Shown one piece after another: positions 35,309-48,706 of a stretch of 64,000 nt of DNA. This DNA is from Adineta steineri. Taxonomy: Eukaryota > Rotifera > Eurotatoria > Adinetida > Adinetidae. The translations under genes and the position numbers were made by a program. The stretch lies in assembly GCA_905250115.1 (NCBI GenBank), contig CAJNOI010000048.1, positions 486,315 through 550,314 on the forward strand, in the 5' to 3' direction. Position 1 is the stretch's first letter; each line of letters begins with the position of its first letter. The notes beneath the pieces were generated by a model that saw only the letters and a list, made by a program, of their open reading frames with translations, did no database searches and was not told the DNA's origin.

Positions 35309-37385
35309 TTAGGATATTAAGAGAAAGACACAAGTTAGGAGAGCGGTACCAAGTAGATCTCCAATTGCTGTTAAATATGGAATGCATACATTATCAGGAT
35401 CTCGTTCATGTCTCCATACAAATATTACCAACCACTGAGCAATATATAGAAGAATAGCAACCTATTAAAAAAAAGAAATAAAGTTGATTTATTTTTGTAA
35501 AAATAATTCTACCTGAATAAGTGCTGCTATAAGATAAAGAAAGACAAAAACAAATGAAAGTCGAGTCTGATCTGTTGCTAATCGTGATATGATAAAAACA
35601 AATGTTAAATGACCTGGTATAGCCAAAAATAATAAAACACGTGTTGTTGATGAATTACTTTCTGAAAAATAAATATAAAATAATTGACAATTCAATCAAT
35701 AAGATCGACAATATACTCGTTGAACAAAATATTTTGTATGGATTAGGAAAAAATTTTGAAGCATGATATTGTGTACTATCTTGAAATTCTCCTGGTTTGC
35801 CTTGTTGATGAAGTGTAGTAGATAAACGACTTGCTTGAACAGCTACTAAATTACCACCTACACCTAAAAGTTAATAACATTTATTGACAATTCTTATTTC
35901 ATAACAAACAAATATTTACCATTCATAACAGGTTGAAAAACAGCAACACCTCGGAGTGTTTGAACAGCAAAATCAAGTATAAGACCACCTGCACTATTTA
36001 AAAAATAAATACAAAAAAGATTAAATTGAATTCTACGTATGTATTGTTATTATTTACCTTGAAATAAGCATTGCAGCGACAACGGGTGACCTTTAAATAT
36101 TTTCTATATTAGAATACATTTTTTTTACAAATCGTTTAACATACCATCCATGTATAAGTACATCTTTAACATATTCATTTCGAGAAGAAATAATAATCCA
36201 AATCGGTGTTAAAATTAAAAAAATAATTGTAATCATTATAGGTAACCATGCATAATTATCTAAAGTGATGTATGATTTATTATATAAATTTTGAATTTAC
36301 AAATATTCTTACCAATAATTCTAAATAAAAATCCACCGATACTAGCTAAAATACCAAGTGTTGTTAAATCACCGAGTGACGCAGCTATTGGTGTAGCAAT
36401 ATTATCAGGATTGACTTTGCATTTATGTGAAATGACAATAACAAAAATCATGATTCCACCTTTGATATATATTCTAATTTTTTATGATCTTTTAGAAAAG
36501 ATTGATTACAAACCTAATGCTAATGAAGTAATTGATGCTGTTGAAACACTACTACTACATAGAACAAGTGCATGTCGTAAATTAAAATGTCCTTCAGGTA
36601 CCCATCCCATAGCAAGTGATACAAGAGCAGCAAGAAAACCAACAACAATAGCTTGTAGTTGTGTTAAAACTATATTTCCAATAATCATACTTCGAAGTTC
36701 TGATTTTTTATCCATATTTCCAATATTAGCCTAAAGTTATAGAAGTTTATATGGAATGTTTTTAAAATAAATTTTAATTACATACTTGTGTAGATAAACG
36801 TGATGCTAATGTCATTTCTAAATTTCCTTTTAAACCAAGTAAAGCTGGAACAAGTATATAAATCTCAGTTATTTCTTTAAATACATTTAATTCCTAAATA
36901 GAAATGCTATAAAAAAAAGCATAGAGTTATAATTTTAATCAATACCTTAACACGTTCAAGAACTAATCCAGCAGCTACCATACCAAATCCTGCTATCATA
37001 AAAGGAATAAAAACTTGACATGCTACAATATACCATTTTTCTTCATTATGATCAAATATAGTCGATAATGTTGTTTTATTATATCGTGAACGATTCTCTA
37101 TATAATACGAAAAAAAAAGAAATTTTACTTTTATATTAATATTATTTAACTTACGATCAGGAATAAGTATTTCAACTTCACTATCATTTGGACTGATGCC
37201 TGAATCGGAATTATTATCATTTTCATTGACTATATTTGATAATTCAATTGATTCCACTAAAATATATGAAATTAAACAAAACGATTAAATTTTATTTTCG
37301 TACCATTTTCTTCTAATGAACTGACAATAGTTTGTCCTTTTAATAAAAATAATTGCTGAGTTTGATTGTCAGCTTCTTCCATCAT
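35309..37385 (-). CDS. SLC41: SLC41 family (MgtE-like) magnesium transporter
   Basis: About 11 exons from ATG at 37385 to the stop at 35309 encode a protein near 500 residues, similar to animal SLC41A1/2. Conserved blocks include [49 protein letters not shown] and [20 protein letters not shown]. Then come [26 protein letters not shown] and [20 protein letters not shown]. The two [14 protein letters not shown]-type repeats are the two homologous MgtE halves that form the ion pathway, each with an Asp in A-S/I-GD. The protein moves Mg2+ (or exchanges it for Na+) across the plasma membrane. The divergent neighbour is myosin VI, 274 bp away. Confidence 0.94.
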
Positions 37386-37659
37386 CAGTAGAAAAATAAA
37401 ACAACTATTGTATTGTATATCTATTGATATTATAAAAAAATGACAACAAGCGCCGGCGCCACATGCAATTCATTTGAATAAAAGAATAATTTTAGAAAAA
37501 TAAATTCAAAATAAATTTATTATGTTTTCGAAAAAAATTTTATAATAATAAAGATTTTTTTTTAGTTTTTTTTCATTAGTTAAATAACAAAGTCCAATCA
37601 AATCTTCGTTTATCATCATATGCTGACGTTTACTTAGGACGTAATCATTGCATCGAAAT
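37386..37659. promoter_or_regulatory. Divergent promoter region SLC41 / MYO6
   Basis: 274 bp separate the two divergent start codons. It holds one GC-rich word (GCGCCGGCGCC, 37450-37460), striking in AT-rich surroundings, and long T runs. Both promoters must lie here. Confidence 0.5.
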
Positions 37660-40600
37660 ATGATAACACTCAACGGTAATAAACCTGTTTGGATACGAGA
37701 TAATGAACATGGTTTTGTTCTTGGAAAAATTCATGATATTGCTACTGATAATGTAACTGTTCAAATAAACGAAAATAAAAAGGTTTGAAAATATATTTAT
37801 AAAAGAAAAAATATATGACTAGTTGTTTTTTTTTCCTATTAGATCATTGCTGTTCCTTATGATTCAGTATTTCAAGCTGAAGAATATGATAAAGATGTCG
37901 ATGATAATTGTAATAAATATACTTAATCATGATTAATTATTTTTAATCTTTTTTTTTCAAGGTGCACTCATGTATCTCAATGAAGGAACTTTATTAAATA
38001 ATGTTCGTCGTCGTTATAAAAAAGATCGAATTTATGTAAGAAAACTAATGTAACATTTTCTTTTTTATTTATTTTAATTTTTTTATTTTAGACTTATGTA
38101 GCTAATATATTAATTGCTATTAATCCATATAAAGAATTACATGGTTTTTATAATACTGATACAATGAAAAAATATAATGGAAAATCACTTGGTGTAATGC
38201 CACCTCATGTATTTGCTATTGGTACGATGAATTAGAATTATTCGAAGAAATCAGTTTATTCTCCTTAATAAATAAGTGCAATTCTAAGATAGATTGAATA
38301 TTTATAGTACTATTATAAATCTAGGTATTTCTTTCCAGGGTGTCAAATGATTCTGATTTAGATAGTCAGATAATTACCTATTACAAAAAAAAACAGATAG
38401 TATTAAAATTGATTTTCTCTGCACATTAGTATTAACATATTTGGTTTTTTTGGGGAATATAAGTCATATACTAACGCTATGCAGCAACTAACTAATCAGA
38501 ATGATCTATTACAAATCATATATGACAATTGATTATAATGTCAAATAGATTCAACATTTAATTCAAGCCTTAATATTAATGTGATATAATGTTCATTAGT
38601 AGAATTAACTTTTTTTTATTTAGTTTTTAATAAATAAAATATTCGGTTGAATTTTTCAAATATTTTATTTAAGGTGACAAAGCATATCGTGATATGCGTA
38701 CAACGAAACAAAGCCAATCGGTTATTGTTTCGGGCGAATCAGGCGCTGGTTTGTTGATACTTTAGTAAAAATTTTTTATTTTATATGTTTAATTTAGGCA
38801 AAACTGAATCAGCAAAATATGTTTTACAATATTTAACTGAATCCTATGGTACTCATAGTGGTCAAATTGAAGATCGTATTAATAAATGTAAATAGAAGAA
38901 AATCTATTATTAAATAGTCTATTTATTTTATTTTAGCTAATCCATTATTAGAAGCATTTGGAAATGGTATACAGAATTCTGTTTTTTTTTCTCTCAATAA
39001 TTTTTCATTAAAATTTTAGCAAAAACAACTCGTAATAATAATTCAAGTCGTTTTGGTAAATTTATTGAAGTTCATTTTAATGAAAAAGTATTTAACTTCT
39101 TCTTTTTTTCTTCAAAACAAAAATATTTTCTATTTCTTCAAGTATCGTGTTGTTGGTGGTTATATATCTCATTATTTACTTGAAAAATCTCGTATATGTG
39201 TTCAATCAAAAGATGAACGAAATTATCATATATTCTATCGTTTATGTGCTGGTGCACCAGAAAGTATTCGTAGTGCATTACGACTTTCTTCACCAGATAA
39301 TTTTCATGTTTGTATTTTAAAAGCGAATAAGTTGATTTTATCGAAAATTTATTTTTCATTTTCAGTATCTCAAACGAGGTTGTACACAATTTTTTTGCAA
39401 TAATCAAACAGAAAAAAATTTATCAAAAAATCGGCTAAGTCAAGATGTAAGTTATACTTTTTGATGATCAACAAATGATATTCATTATTATTTATTTTTA
39501 GTTTGTGTCAAAAGGACCATTACGTGATCCACAATTAGATGATGTGAAAGATTTTCTTGAATGTGATCAATCAATGGATCATATGGGTTTATCAGGTCAA
39601 GATAAAATAAATATTTATAGTACAGTTGCATCTGTTCTTCATCTTGGAAATATTAATTTCGAAGATGATCCGGAAAGTACAAAAGGTGGTTGTACAGTAA
39701 CATCATCTACTCAACAATCATTAACTATAACATCTGAAATGTTGGGTCTTGACATACGTGAACTTCGTAATGCATTAATAACACGAGTCATAATGACTAA
39801 AACAACAAGCAATACTAAAGATAATATAATTTCGTAAGTTAAATTTGATAAACAAAAAATTTTACTATTGATTATATTTTTCAAGTGTACCATTGAAAGA
39901 TTATGAAGCACAAAATGCTCGTGATGCATTAGCTAAAGCAATATATGTTCGATTATTTGATCATATAGTTAGTGTTATTAATAAATCAATACCATTTAGT
40001 TCATCAATATCATATATTGGTATACTTGATATTGCTGGTTTTGAATATTTTCCTATTAATTCATTTGAACAATTTTGTATTAAGTATGATTTGAAGATTT
40101 AAGATTAATTTAGAAAAAAAATATACCTTTTTCTCTTTAGTTATTGTAATGAAAAATTACAACAATTTTTTAATGAACGAATACTTAAAGAAGAACAAGT
40201 TTTATATGAACGAGAAGGTCTTGGTTTGAAAAAGATTCATTATATTGATAATCAAGATTGTATTGGTATGATTGTATTTTGTTCATCATAATTCTATTTT
40301 CTTTCTAATTATAAACAGGAGCGTGGTAGGCAAGAATTGAAATTGTATTTGAGTGTGTGTTTCGCATGAATTCAAGAACAGATTTTGACTGTATAATATG
40401 TTTATAAGTGACGTTCGTTGTGTAGAGAATTAAAGATAGCATTTGTCTGTTTATTAGCGATGAGTATTTGACAGTTTAGCATGGTGTTATTGATAACTTT
40501 ATGCATGATCAGTGAAAATATTGAAAAAAATAATTAACACCTATTTTTGATTATTTTAGACTTAATCGAAGCGAAAACAATTGGTTGTTTTGATTTATTA

Positions 40601-43600
40601 GATGAAGAAAGTAAATTACCAACTCCTCGACCTGAACATTTTACAACTGAAGTTCATATTCGTAATAAAGGTCATCCAAGACTTGATGTAAACTATTCTA
40701 AATATATTTATTATATTTAAAAATAATTCATTTTAATTTAGCTTCCACGAAAATCTAAATTACGTACATCACGTGAAATTCGTGATGATGAAGGTTTTCT
40801 TATTCAACATTTTGCTGGTGGTGTTGTTTATTCTACAGTAAATTTATCAAGATTATAAATTTCGTCTAATTTCTTTTTCTTAGGCGCAATTTATTGAGAA
40901 AAATAATGATGCTTTACATGCATCACTTCTTCTTCTCATACAAGAATGTAAAAATAGTTTTATTAAAAGTTTATTTTTGAAAACATCGGAAAATGAACCA
41001 TCAACAGGAAAATTAAATTTTATATCTGTCGGATCAAAATTTCGATCTCAATTAACTGATCTGATGAATAAATTACGAAGTACTGTAAGTAAAATGTTAA
41101 CATATATCAAAGACATTTGTATCTTTAAATATTTAATTCTTAACAGGGTATTAGTTTTATTCGTTGTATCAAACCAAATCTTAAAATGGTACCCAATTTA
41201 TTTGAAGGTGGTCAAATTTTAAGTCAATTGCAATGCAGCGGTATGGTAGCAGTATTAGATCTAATGCAACAAGGTTTTCCATCACGTACACAATTTGCTG
41301 AATTATATTCAATGTATAAATCTTATTTACCTGATGAATTAGCTCGACTTGAGCCACGACTTTTTTGTAAATGTTTATTTAAAGCATTAAATCTTCGTGA
41401 TGCTGATTTTAAATTTGGTTTAACGAAAGTATTTTTTCGTCCAGGAAAATTTGCTGAATTTGATCAAATTATGAAATCTGATCCACAAAATTTAGCTGCT
41501 CTTATATCAAAAGTTAAAAAATGGCTTATATGGACTCGATGGAAAACAGCTCAATGGTGTGCTTTATCAGTTATTAAACGTAAACTTTATAAAAGAAAAA
41601 AGAAGTTCGATTATGTTTATTGAATTATTTTTAGTTAAAAATAAAATTCTTTATCGACGTAAATGTTATGTTGATATTCAACGACATGCACGCATGCATC
41701 TAGTTTATCGGGAATATGCACCAAGGTAGGAAATATATCAAGAGTATTAAGTATATATTTTTCTTTAATAGAATTCGAGGTTTAGTTAAAGTGAAAGCTT
41801 TACATGAACAAGTTGGTTCAATGGAAAATATTGCTGGTCAAATGAAAGTAAATAAAGAAAAAGTACATCAACAAATACAACAAATAAAACAACGTGTTGA
41901 TCAATTAATTCATTTAATTACAGTAAGTATTTATTAAATAATAATTAACAAAAATGTAATGTTATAAATTGTATTTAGAATACTCGTATAACACCGAGTG
42001 AAATTGATGATGCATATAATGAACTTGTTTCTTCTATTGATCGTGAATTTCGTCGATTAAAACAAGTACTTGCTGAACAAGAAATGAAAGAAGAAGCAGA
42101 ACGTTTAAAAAAGATTCAAGTAAAGATTTATTGTATTGTTCACTGCATATAATCAATATCGGATATTTAGAGTGAACTTGAAAATGAAAAAAATAAAAAA
42201 ACTAATGAAGATAAACGATCTGCACAAGATAAAGAAGAATTTCAACAGTAAGATATTCATCATTCTTATTTATTTTTCCATTCTTTTTTCTTTTAATTTA
42301 GACGTTCGGCTCTTGTTCAACGACAAAGAGAAGAAGAGCAGCTGAAAGGTAAACTAACAGCTGAAGAATCTCGACGTCAAGTATGAATAAAACATTTGAA
42401 TTAATCAATAAATTTAATCGAATTTCTTCTATAGAAAGAACGGCAAGCACAAGAATTTGCTGAAGATACTCGTTTAGCAGAAGTGAATGAACGTGAACGT
42501 CGAGATTATGATTTAGCTCGACGTCTTGCTTTGGAAACAGGTACTGAAGCTGATTTACCACATCTACATCGATCACGTCGTCCAGCTGTTAATTCAAAAT
42601 ATGATTTAAGTAAACATTCCTATGCAGAATTACGAGATATTATTAATACATCTTGCGGTAAAATTAAAACAAGAAAAAATACAACTAAGATTTATTAATA
42701 TGTATGTTTTAGATATTGAATTACTTGATGCATGTCGTGAAGAATTTCATCGACGTTTAAAAGTTTATCATGCATGGAAAGTAAAAAATCGTAAAACAAA
42801 AAATCCGTCCGCTGTAGCTGATAATGGTGAACATATCGATGAAGAACGAGCACCAAGAGATATTATGACTAATGGTAAATTTTTCAATATTCTTATCTAT
42901 TCAATAGAATAAAGTATATACGAGTTTATAAGTTAGATACCTCTAAGCAAATTTCTTCGAGGAAACAGTTGATAGCACTCTTACTTTTCATTAATAATCA
43001 CGTGTAAAGTAGAGCATGACACAGGTTTGCTTTACAGTAAAAAACGTTTTCTATCCAATCTGACTATGTCTATATGTTGACTCATCAATAACAATAAAAA
43101 CGTTATTTATTTCGAATTAAAAAATATAAATCTTTATTATTTTTAGTTGTAAAACCTGCTATAACAGATAGTACGAATAAAAAAGATGGACAAACTATGG
43201 CAAACGGATCTAACGCTAAAAAAGGCGATAGTGATAAAAATGCTGAACAACGTTATTTTCGTATTCCATTTGTTCGTCCTAATGAACAAAATCGTGATAC
43301 AAATAGTGAACAAAAAAAGAAAGGCTGGTGGTATGCTCATTTTGATGGTAAGTTTCAATAGAATTTCTCTTTCTGTTTTGTATCAATAACGATCATCTTA
43401 TTTTAGATAAATGGATTGTTCGTCAAATGGAAATTCATGCAGATAGAAAACCAGTTCTTCTTGTTGCAGGTGTTGATGATACGAATATGTGTGAATTAAG
43501 TTTAAATGAAACAGGTTTAACTTCAAAAAAAGGTGCTGAAATTCTTGAAAATGATTTTGAACAAGAATGGGCTAAATATGGAGGCAGAGAATATTTAAAA

Positions 43601-43660
43601 TCTCATAAAGGACGCATTAGTTCAAAATATGTTAATCAAATACTTCAAAATTATCATTAA
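37660..43660 (+). CDS. MYO6: Myosin VI, minus-end-directed actin motor
   Basis: About 28 exons from ATG 37660 ([19 protein letters not shown]). The motor domain has P-loop GESGAGKT (joined across an intron), switch [11 protein letters not shown] and switch [10 protein letters not shown]. It also has [10 protein letters not shown] and the converter [17 protein letters not shown]. The myosin-VI reverse-gear insert and calmodulin-binding helix follow ([20 protein letters not shown]). Next are a proximal tail, a charged single-alpha-helix region (about 42.0-42.5 kb), and [20 protein letters not shown]. The cargo-binding tail contains [17 protein letters not shown] and [10 protein letters not shown], all as in animal MYO6. 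It moves toward actin minus ends in endocytosis and membrane tethering. Larger introns at about 38.22-38.67, 40.27-40.56 and 42.88-43.15 kb show no coding sequence. Confidence 0.97.
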
Positions 43661-43913
43661 ACAAAACAAAACAAAATCTCCAACGAAATCTATTCCGTGG
43701 ACAAATCATTTTATTTCTTCTTTTAATGTCCAATTCTCATTGTGATGATCTTTCTTATTTTTAATTATTCGTTTGTTTTTAAAATCTTCTTTTACGGAAT
43801 GGAAAGATAACAAATTTCTATTCTTCTTTTAATTTAATCGTTTTACTTCTATTTAACAAAAATAATTTTATTATTTATTTTATTTCAGATGCAAACATAG
43901 ATAAACAATAGCT
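43661..43913 (+). promoter_or_regulatory. MYO6-SEC63 intercistronic region with acceptor-like site
   Basis: Only 253 bp separate the MYO6 stop from the SEC63 ATG on the same strand. A pyrimidine/T-rich tract ending TTTATTTTATTTCAG (AG at 43887-43888) lies 25 nt before the ATG. This is what a spliced-leader acceptor in a polycistronic unit would look like. A 5'-UTR cis intron is the alternative. Confidence 0.45.
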
Positions 43914-46900
43914 ATGGCTGGAATGAAATTCGAAGTGAGTTAAATTTCGTTTAGTTTTCGTTTTATATAAAATTTTTCATTTAGTACGATGAAAATGGCG
44001 GAAAGTTTTATTATTTTATTCTTTCCGTCTATGCATTAATTCTTGTACCCGCTACATACTGGCTATGGCCTAAAATAGAAAAAAGAAGTAAGAATAAAAG
44101 TTAATAAAAAACGATATTGATCATAATTAATATTTTCTATAATGTATAGAAAGTGTCCCACATCCTGAAGATACATCTAATTTTGCTCCATGCCGAAATA
44201 AACATCAATCATTACATGCAAATGAACCGAATCAAAGACGACGAGCAATAATAACGTAAGAATGAATTATATGTTATAGTTATATTTATTTTTCTTTTAT
44301 AGAAAAATTGGTCTAGCGTTAGCATGGATTATATTAATAATTCTAGCTTATCGCGTATCCTTAATTGAAATCGAACATAAAGAATATGATCCATTTGCAG
44401 TGCTAGATGTTGATCGAGTATGTATTTGTATATAGTATTAAAATTATTTTAAAAAACATAATCATATTTAGGAAGCAACAATAGCTGAAATAAAACGAGC
44501 CTATCGCGATTTGAGTAAGAAACATCATCCAGATCGTGGTGGTGATGCCGAAATGTTTGTAAGTAAAAATATTAATAATGAGAAAACGAAAGTTATATTT
44601 TCTTTTGTGTTCTTCTAGAAAGAAATAGCTAAAGCATATAAAACATTAACGGATGAAGAAGCAAAAGAGAATTGGAAAAAATATGGCAATCCTGATGGAC
44701 CAGGAGGTTGTTATTATTTGTTTTTAAAAGAAGTTTTTCATTTTATTGAAATTTATTTATTTTTTTAGTTGCACATTTTGGTATTGCTTTACCAAAATGG
44801 TTAGTTGATCATAAAAATTCTGTATTTGTTCTTTTGGTTTATGCTGGTATCTTTATGATTGTTCTACCAGTTATTGTCGTATGTTTATCATAATAATAAA
44901 TTTTTAATCTACTTTCTTTTGAATTTCAAGTGTCTCTGGTGGCAAAAATCTGCTCGTTATTCAGGTGATCAAATTTTAATTGATACAATTCAACTTTATT
45001 GGATATTTTTAAGTAAAACAGCATCAATTATTACTAAACGTAAGTTAATCGAATGGGACTAGTTGAATAGGATTCAGATGTACCCATGTTCAAATCTATC
45101 TAACGGTATACAATGATGATTTTGTTTTCAATATCTGTCAATCCTCTGAGATTAATTTCTTTTGATGTACATGAAACTCTGAGTATACCGAAAAACAACA
45201 AAGTCATTTTGAACATTTACGATGAATTTTATATGGAATTTTTTTCGTATGATAAAATTATATATGATAAGTACAACTATTGAGCGGTTGATTATTAAAG
45301 AAAGAAAATTTAGTTTTCAAAATTCAGTATTGAATATTTAATATATTTAGGTGCAATTATGATTCTTAGTGCATCAAGAGAATTTGATCGTACTCGAAAT
45401 CCACTTATTATTGATCGATTAAGTGATAATGTTGAATTACCAAAAGTTTGTTCACAAGACATTTTAATAATTTTATTTAAAAACATGGAACTTTTTATTT
45501 AGTTATTTCGAGAATTACCTGATATACAAGAAAAAACAAAAGAACGACCATTTCAATTACCATATTGTTTAAAAGCACGTACATTACTTCATGCACATCT
45601 TCAACGATTAACTACATTAAGTAGTGATCTTGAAAAAGATAAAGCATATATTGTAAAGAAAGCTCCATATTTAATTAATGAAATGATTAATATTGAAGCT
45701 CAACTTGTTGCGATGGGACATGCTGGAAGATGTAAAATAAAAAACATTTATCATTATTTTTCTCTAAAAAAAGATTTTTTTCGCTTATTTTTTAGTGAGA
45801 AATGCTCCACGTTTGGATACAATTGAAAATACAATGAAATTGTCACCAATGATTGTACAAGCATTATGGAGTGGAAAAAGTCCTTTACTTCAATTACCAC
45901 ATATAACTGAAGGTCATTTAAGATTTTTCGAAACAAAAAAGGTATGAACATATAAAATTCTATAGACATTTACAGAAAGGATCAGAATGCAGTTCTCTTA
46001 GTCTCACTTAATTCCACTTATGGACAAAATCTAAGTAAAATTGATATGTTTATTTTAGCGTACAATCAAATCAATACGACAATTCGCAGGAATGGACGAT
46101 GAAGAACGTCGTTCTATGCTTCGTAGTATTACAGATGAACAATATGATGATATCATGAGTGTTCTATCTATTTATCCACATCTAACAATGAATGTATCCT
46201 GCGGAGGTATTATTATTGCTTAAAGATAAATTATGATACTATTTTTTTGCATATATTTTATCTAGTTTTTGATGATGAAGATGAACATATCATAACAACA
46301 GGAGCCGTAGTAACATTAACAATACATTTAGAACGTGAAAATATGTCAAGTGTATTTAATAAAGAACTTGGATCGAATACATCGACTACTATGAATACAC
46401 TTGATGATGAAGCAAATGAAGAACAAGTTGAGGATAAAGAAAATCGAGAAAAGGTTTAAATTAATTTTTGAATTTTTTTTTTATATTTTTAATACTTTTT
46501 ATTAGACGAATGATACATCAAAAGGAGCAACAGCTGCAGCATCGAATACATCAAAAGGTTGGAATAATAAATCCGATAAGAAGAAAAAGCCAAAAAAGAA
46601 AGGTCAAGCTACAGCATCAAAACCAAATACTTCTACCGCAAATAAACAATCAACACCGACTAACACGAATAAAAAACAAGGAAAAACAGAAGATAAAGAG
46701 TCAAGTGGTACGTATTTTTTATATTCTATTTAATAATTTGTGAGTAAAGTTAGTGGTAAAAAATTTAATCGTATTTACAGTGTCTTTTGAAGAGTATCCA
46801 GAAGTTCATTAGATCCCCAATTAACTTATTATTCTTTTTTTTTATTTAGATGATGATTCATCAAAACATTCTGATGGTAAATTAAATCAATTGAAAATTT

Positions 46901-47628
46901 GATTTTAATAAATAGAGTCTTACTTTTTCGTCTAGATTCTCCATCTACTACATTACGCCACCGTCACGAACAATCAAAAGATGAAACAAATAATAGTGAT
47001 AATGAGAATAATGATGAAGAAAATGTCCCAGAAACAACACCAAAGAAATCACGAAAAACGACTGATAATGATGAAGATACATTTCTTGAACGATTTCAAC
47101 AACAACAACGTAAACGTGAAAAATTAGAAACAAAAGCTAAAATTAGTCATCGAGTTTTCTGTCCATTCTATCCTGAAGTATATTATCTCTAGATAATGTA
47201 TTTTCTTTATTTTTCATTTGTCTTCGTTTTAGATAAAACAAGAATGTTGGTGGTTATATGTTGCCGATAGAAAACAACATTCATTAATTAGTGCTCCAGT
47301 TTATCTTTGTACATTAAAAGATAAAGAAGAAGTTGAGGTGAAATTTTCTGCACCAAAAATACCTGGTCATTATGTTTACTCAGTTATTTTAAGATCTGAC
47401 TCATATTTTGACGTTGATGTCATGGAAAATCTTGCTGTAAATTAAAATATAAAACTTTTTTTTTCTAAATATTTTTTTTTTCGTATTCTGTTTTAGTTTG
47501 ATGTACAAGCAGCTAAAGAAATGGATGATAATCATCCACAATGGGACTTTAGTGAAGAAGAAGGCGCAACAAATAACAAAGCTGAAGATGAAGAATTTGC
47601 TACCGAAAGTGAAAGCGATGAAGAATAG
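43914..47628 (+). CDS. SEC63: SEC63, ER translocon J-domain protein
   Basis: About 14 exons from MAGMKFEYDENGGKFYYF to a very acidic end (TESESDEE, stop at 47628). Three membrane spans lie in the first ~230 residues. Between the second and third is a J domain (YDPFAVLDVDREATIAEIKRAYR) with the essential HPD in SKKHHPDRGGD. The Sec63/Brl domain follows (FQLPYCLKARTLLHAHLQRL; RTIKSIRQFAGMDDEERRSM), then a long Lys/Ser/Asp-rich linker. The FN3-like end includes FYPEIKQECWWLYVADRKQH. It recruits the luminal Hsp70 BiP to the Sec61/Sec62 channel for post-translational import. One intron of about 310 nt (45.04-45.35 kb) is otherwise unremarkable. Confidence 0.96.
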
Positions 47629-48706
47629 ATACTTACTGTTGTTTATGTTGTTGTTGTTGTTATTCATACTCTCATTTATTATTTATATTATCTATTTTAT
47701 TCCACTTTCAATTTCCTTTTTTTTCTAACTTCAAAAAAACAAAATATCTAACATTGTCGTGTAATCTTTGTTGTTTACAATAAAGGAACATAACTATCGT
47801 TTCAATATTTCCTAGAAGGAATATGAAAAAAATAACATATCGAAAGTTGGGTTGAATAAAAAAAATAATAAAGACAAAGAACAACAAGATTCTTTTTATT
47901 TTCTTGCACTCGTGCGTGCATAGATTACATATGAAATTTGTGTTATATGATTCCTAACATATAAAACTAAACGTTTTAATTTATAAGAGTATTTATCAGA
48001 AAATGAAACTTATTTTGTTAATCGTTATTGGCCATATTCATCTATTTTCTCTTTTTGTAATTGCCTAAAACATACACAAATCTATTCCATTGATTCAATA
48101 TATATCATCACTACTTATATATATATAAATTCACACGTGCTATGATTATCATCATTCGAAAAAATATCATATACAGACAAAAGTAATGCTTTTTTTTTTC
48201 TTTTTTCTTCTACTTGCTAGTCACTGATATACATAACATGGTTGGAATAACAAATTTATGCACTCGAATAGCATTATTTCATTTAACAAAAATATATATG
48301 TTATTATGTGTTTTTTAACAAAAAGAAAGAAAAAAAACTCGAGTGATTTTTATACATACCTCTATTTCATTTTATGATCGTTTTTGATGAAGAAAAGAGA
48401 AAAGGGCAATATATAAAAATCTATTATTATCATTATCATTATAAATTGTCTTGCTCGAAAAGGCTATCATTCGTGTGTATATACCTGTATAGAAGAAACA
48501 ATCATTTATGATCTTTATCACCAACATTTCTTCTTTTTTTCTTTATATTTCGTTTTTTTTATATCGAAATAACCTATAAAGTTCTTCTTGAGAGACGTAA
48601 CTGAATAATTCAAATTTTCTTTTATTTTTCTTATAGGTTTTAATTTCTATTCAATAAAAAAATATCAGCAATTTTCTTTATGTTTCATCTTATGTAATTT
48701 CCAAGC
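47629..48706. other. Intergenic between SEC63 and SLC9
   Basis: Holds the SEC63 3' UTR and SLC9 5' flank. It is AT-rich with poly-T runs. A TTTTTCTTATAG acceptor-like word at 48626-48637 lies about 70 nt before the SLC9 ATG and could mark a 5'-UTR intron or trans-splice site. No gene recognised. Confidence 0.45.

Noticed and set aside
38224-38672. Possible transposon in a MYO6 intron (CAGGGTGTCAAATGATTCTGA near 38338)
   Set aside because: Starts like the TRPM MITE, but only an 11-bp weak inverted partner near 38497 was found and no matching right end; not enough to call.
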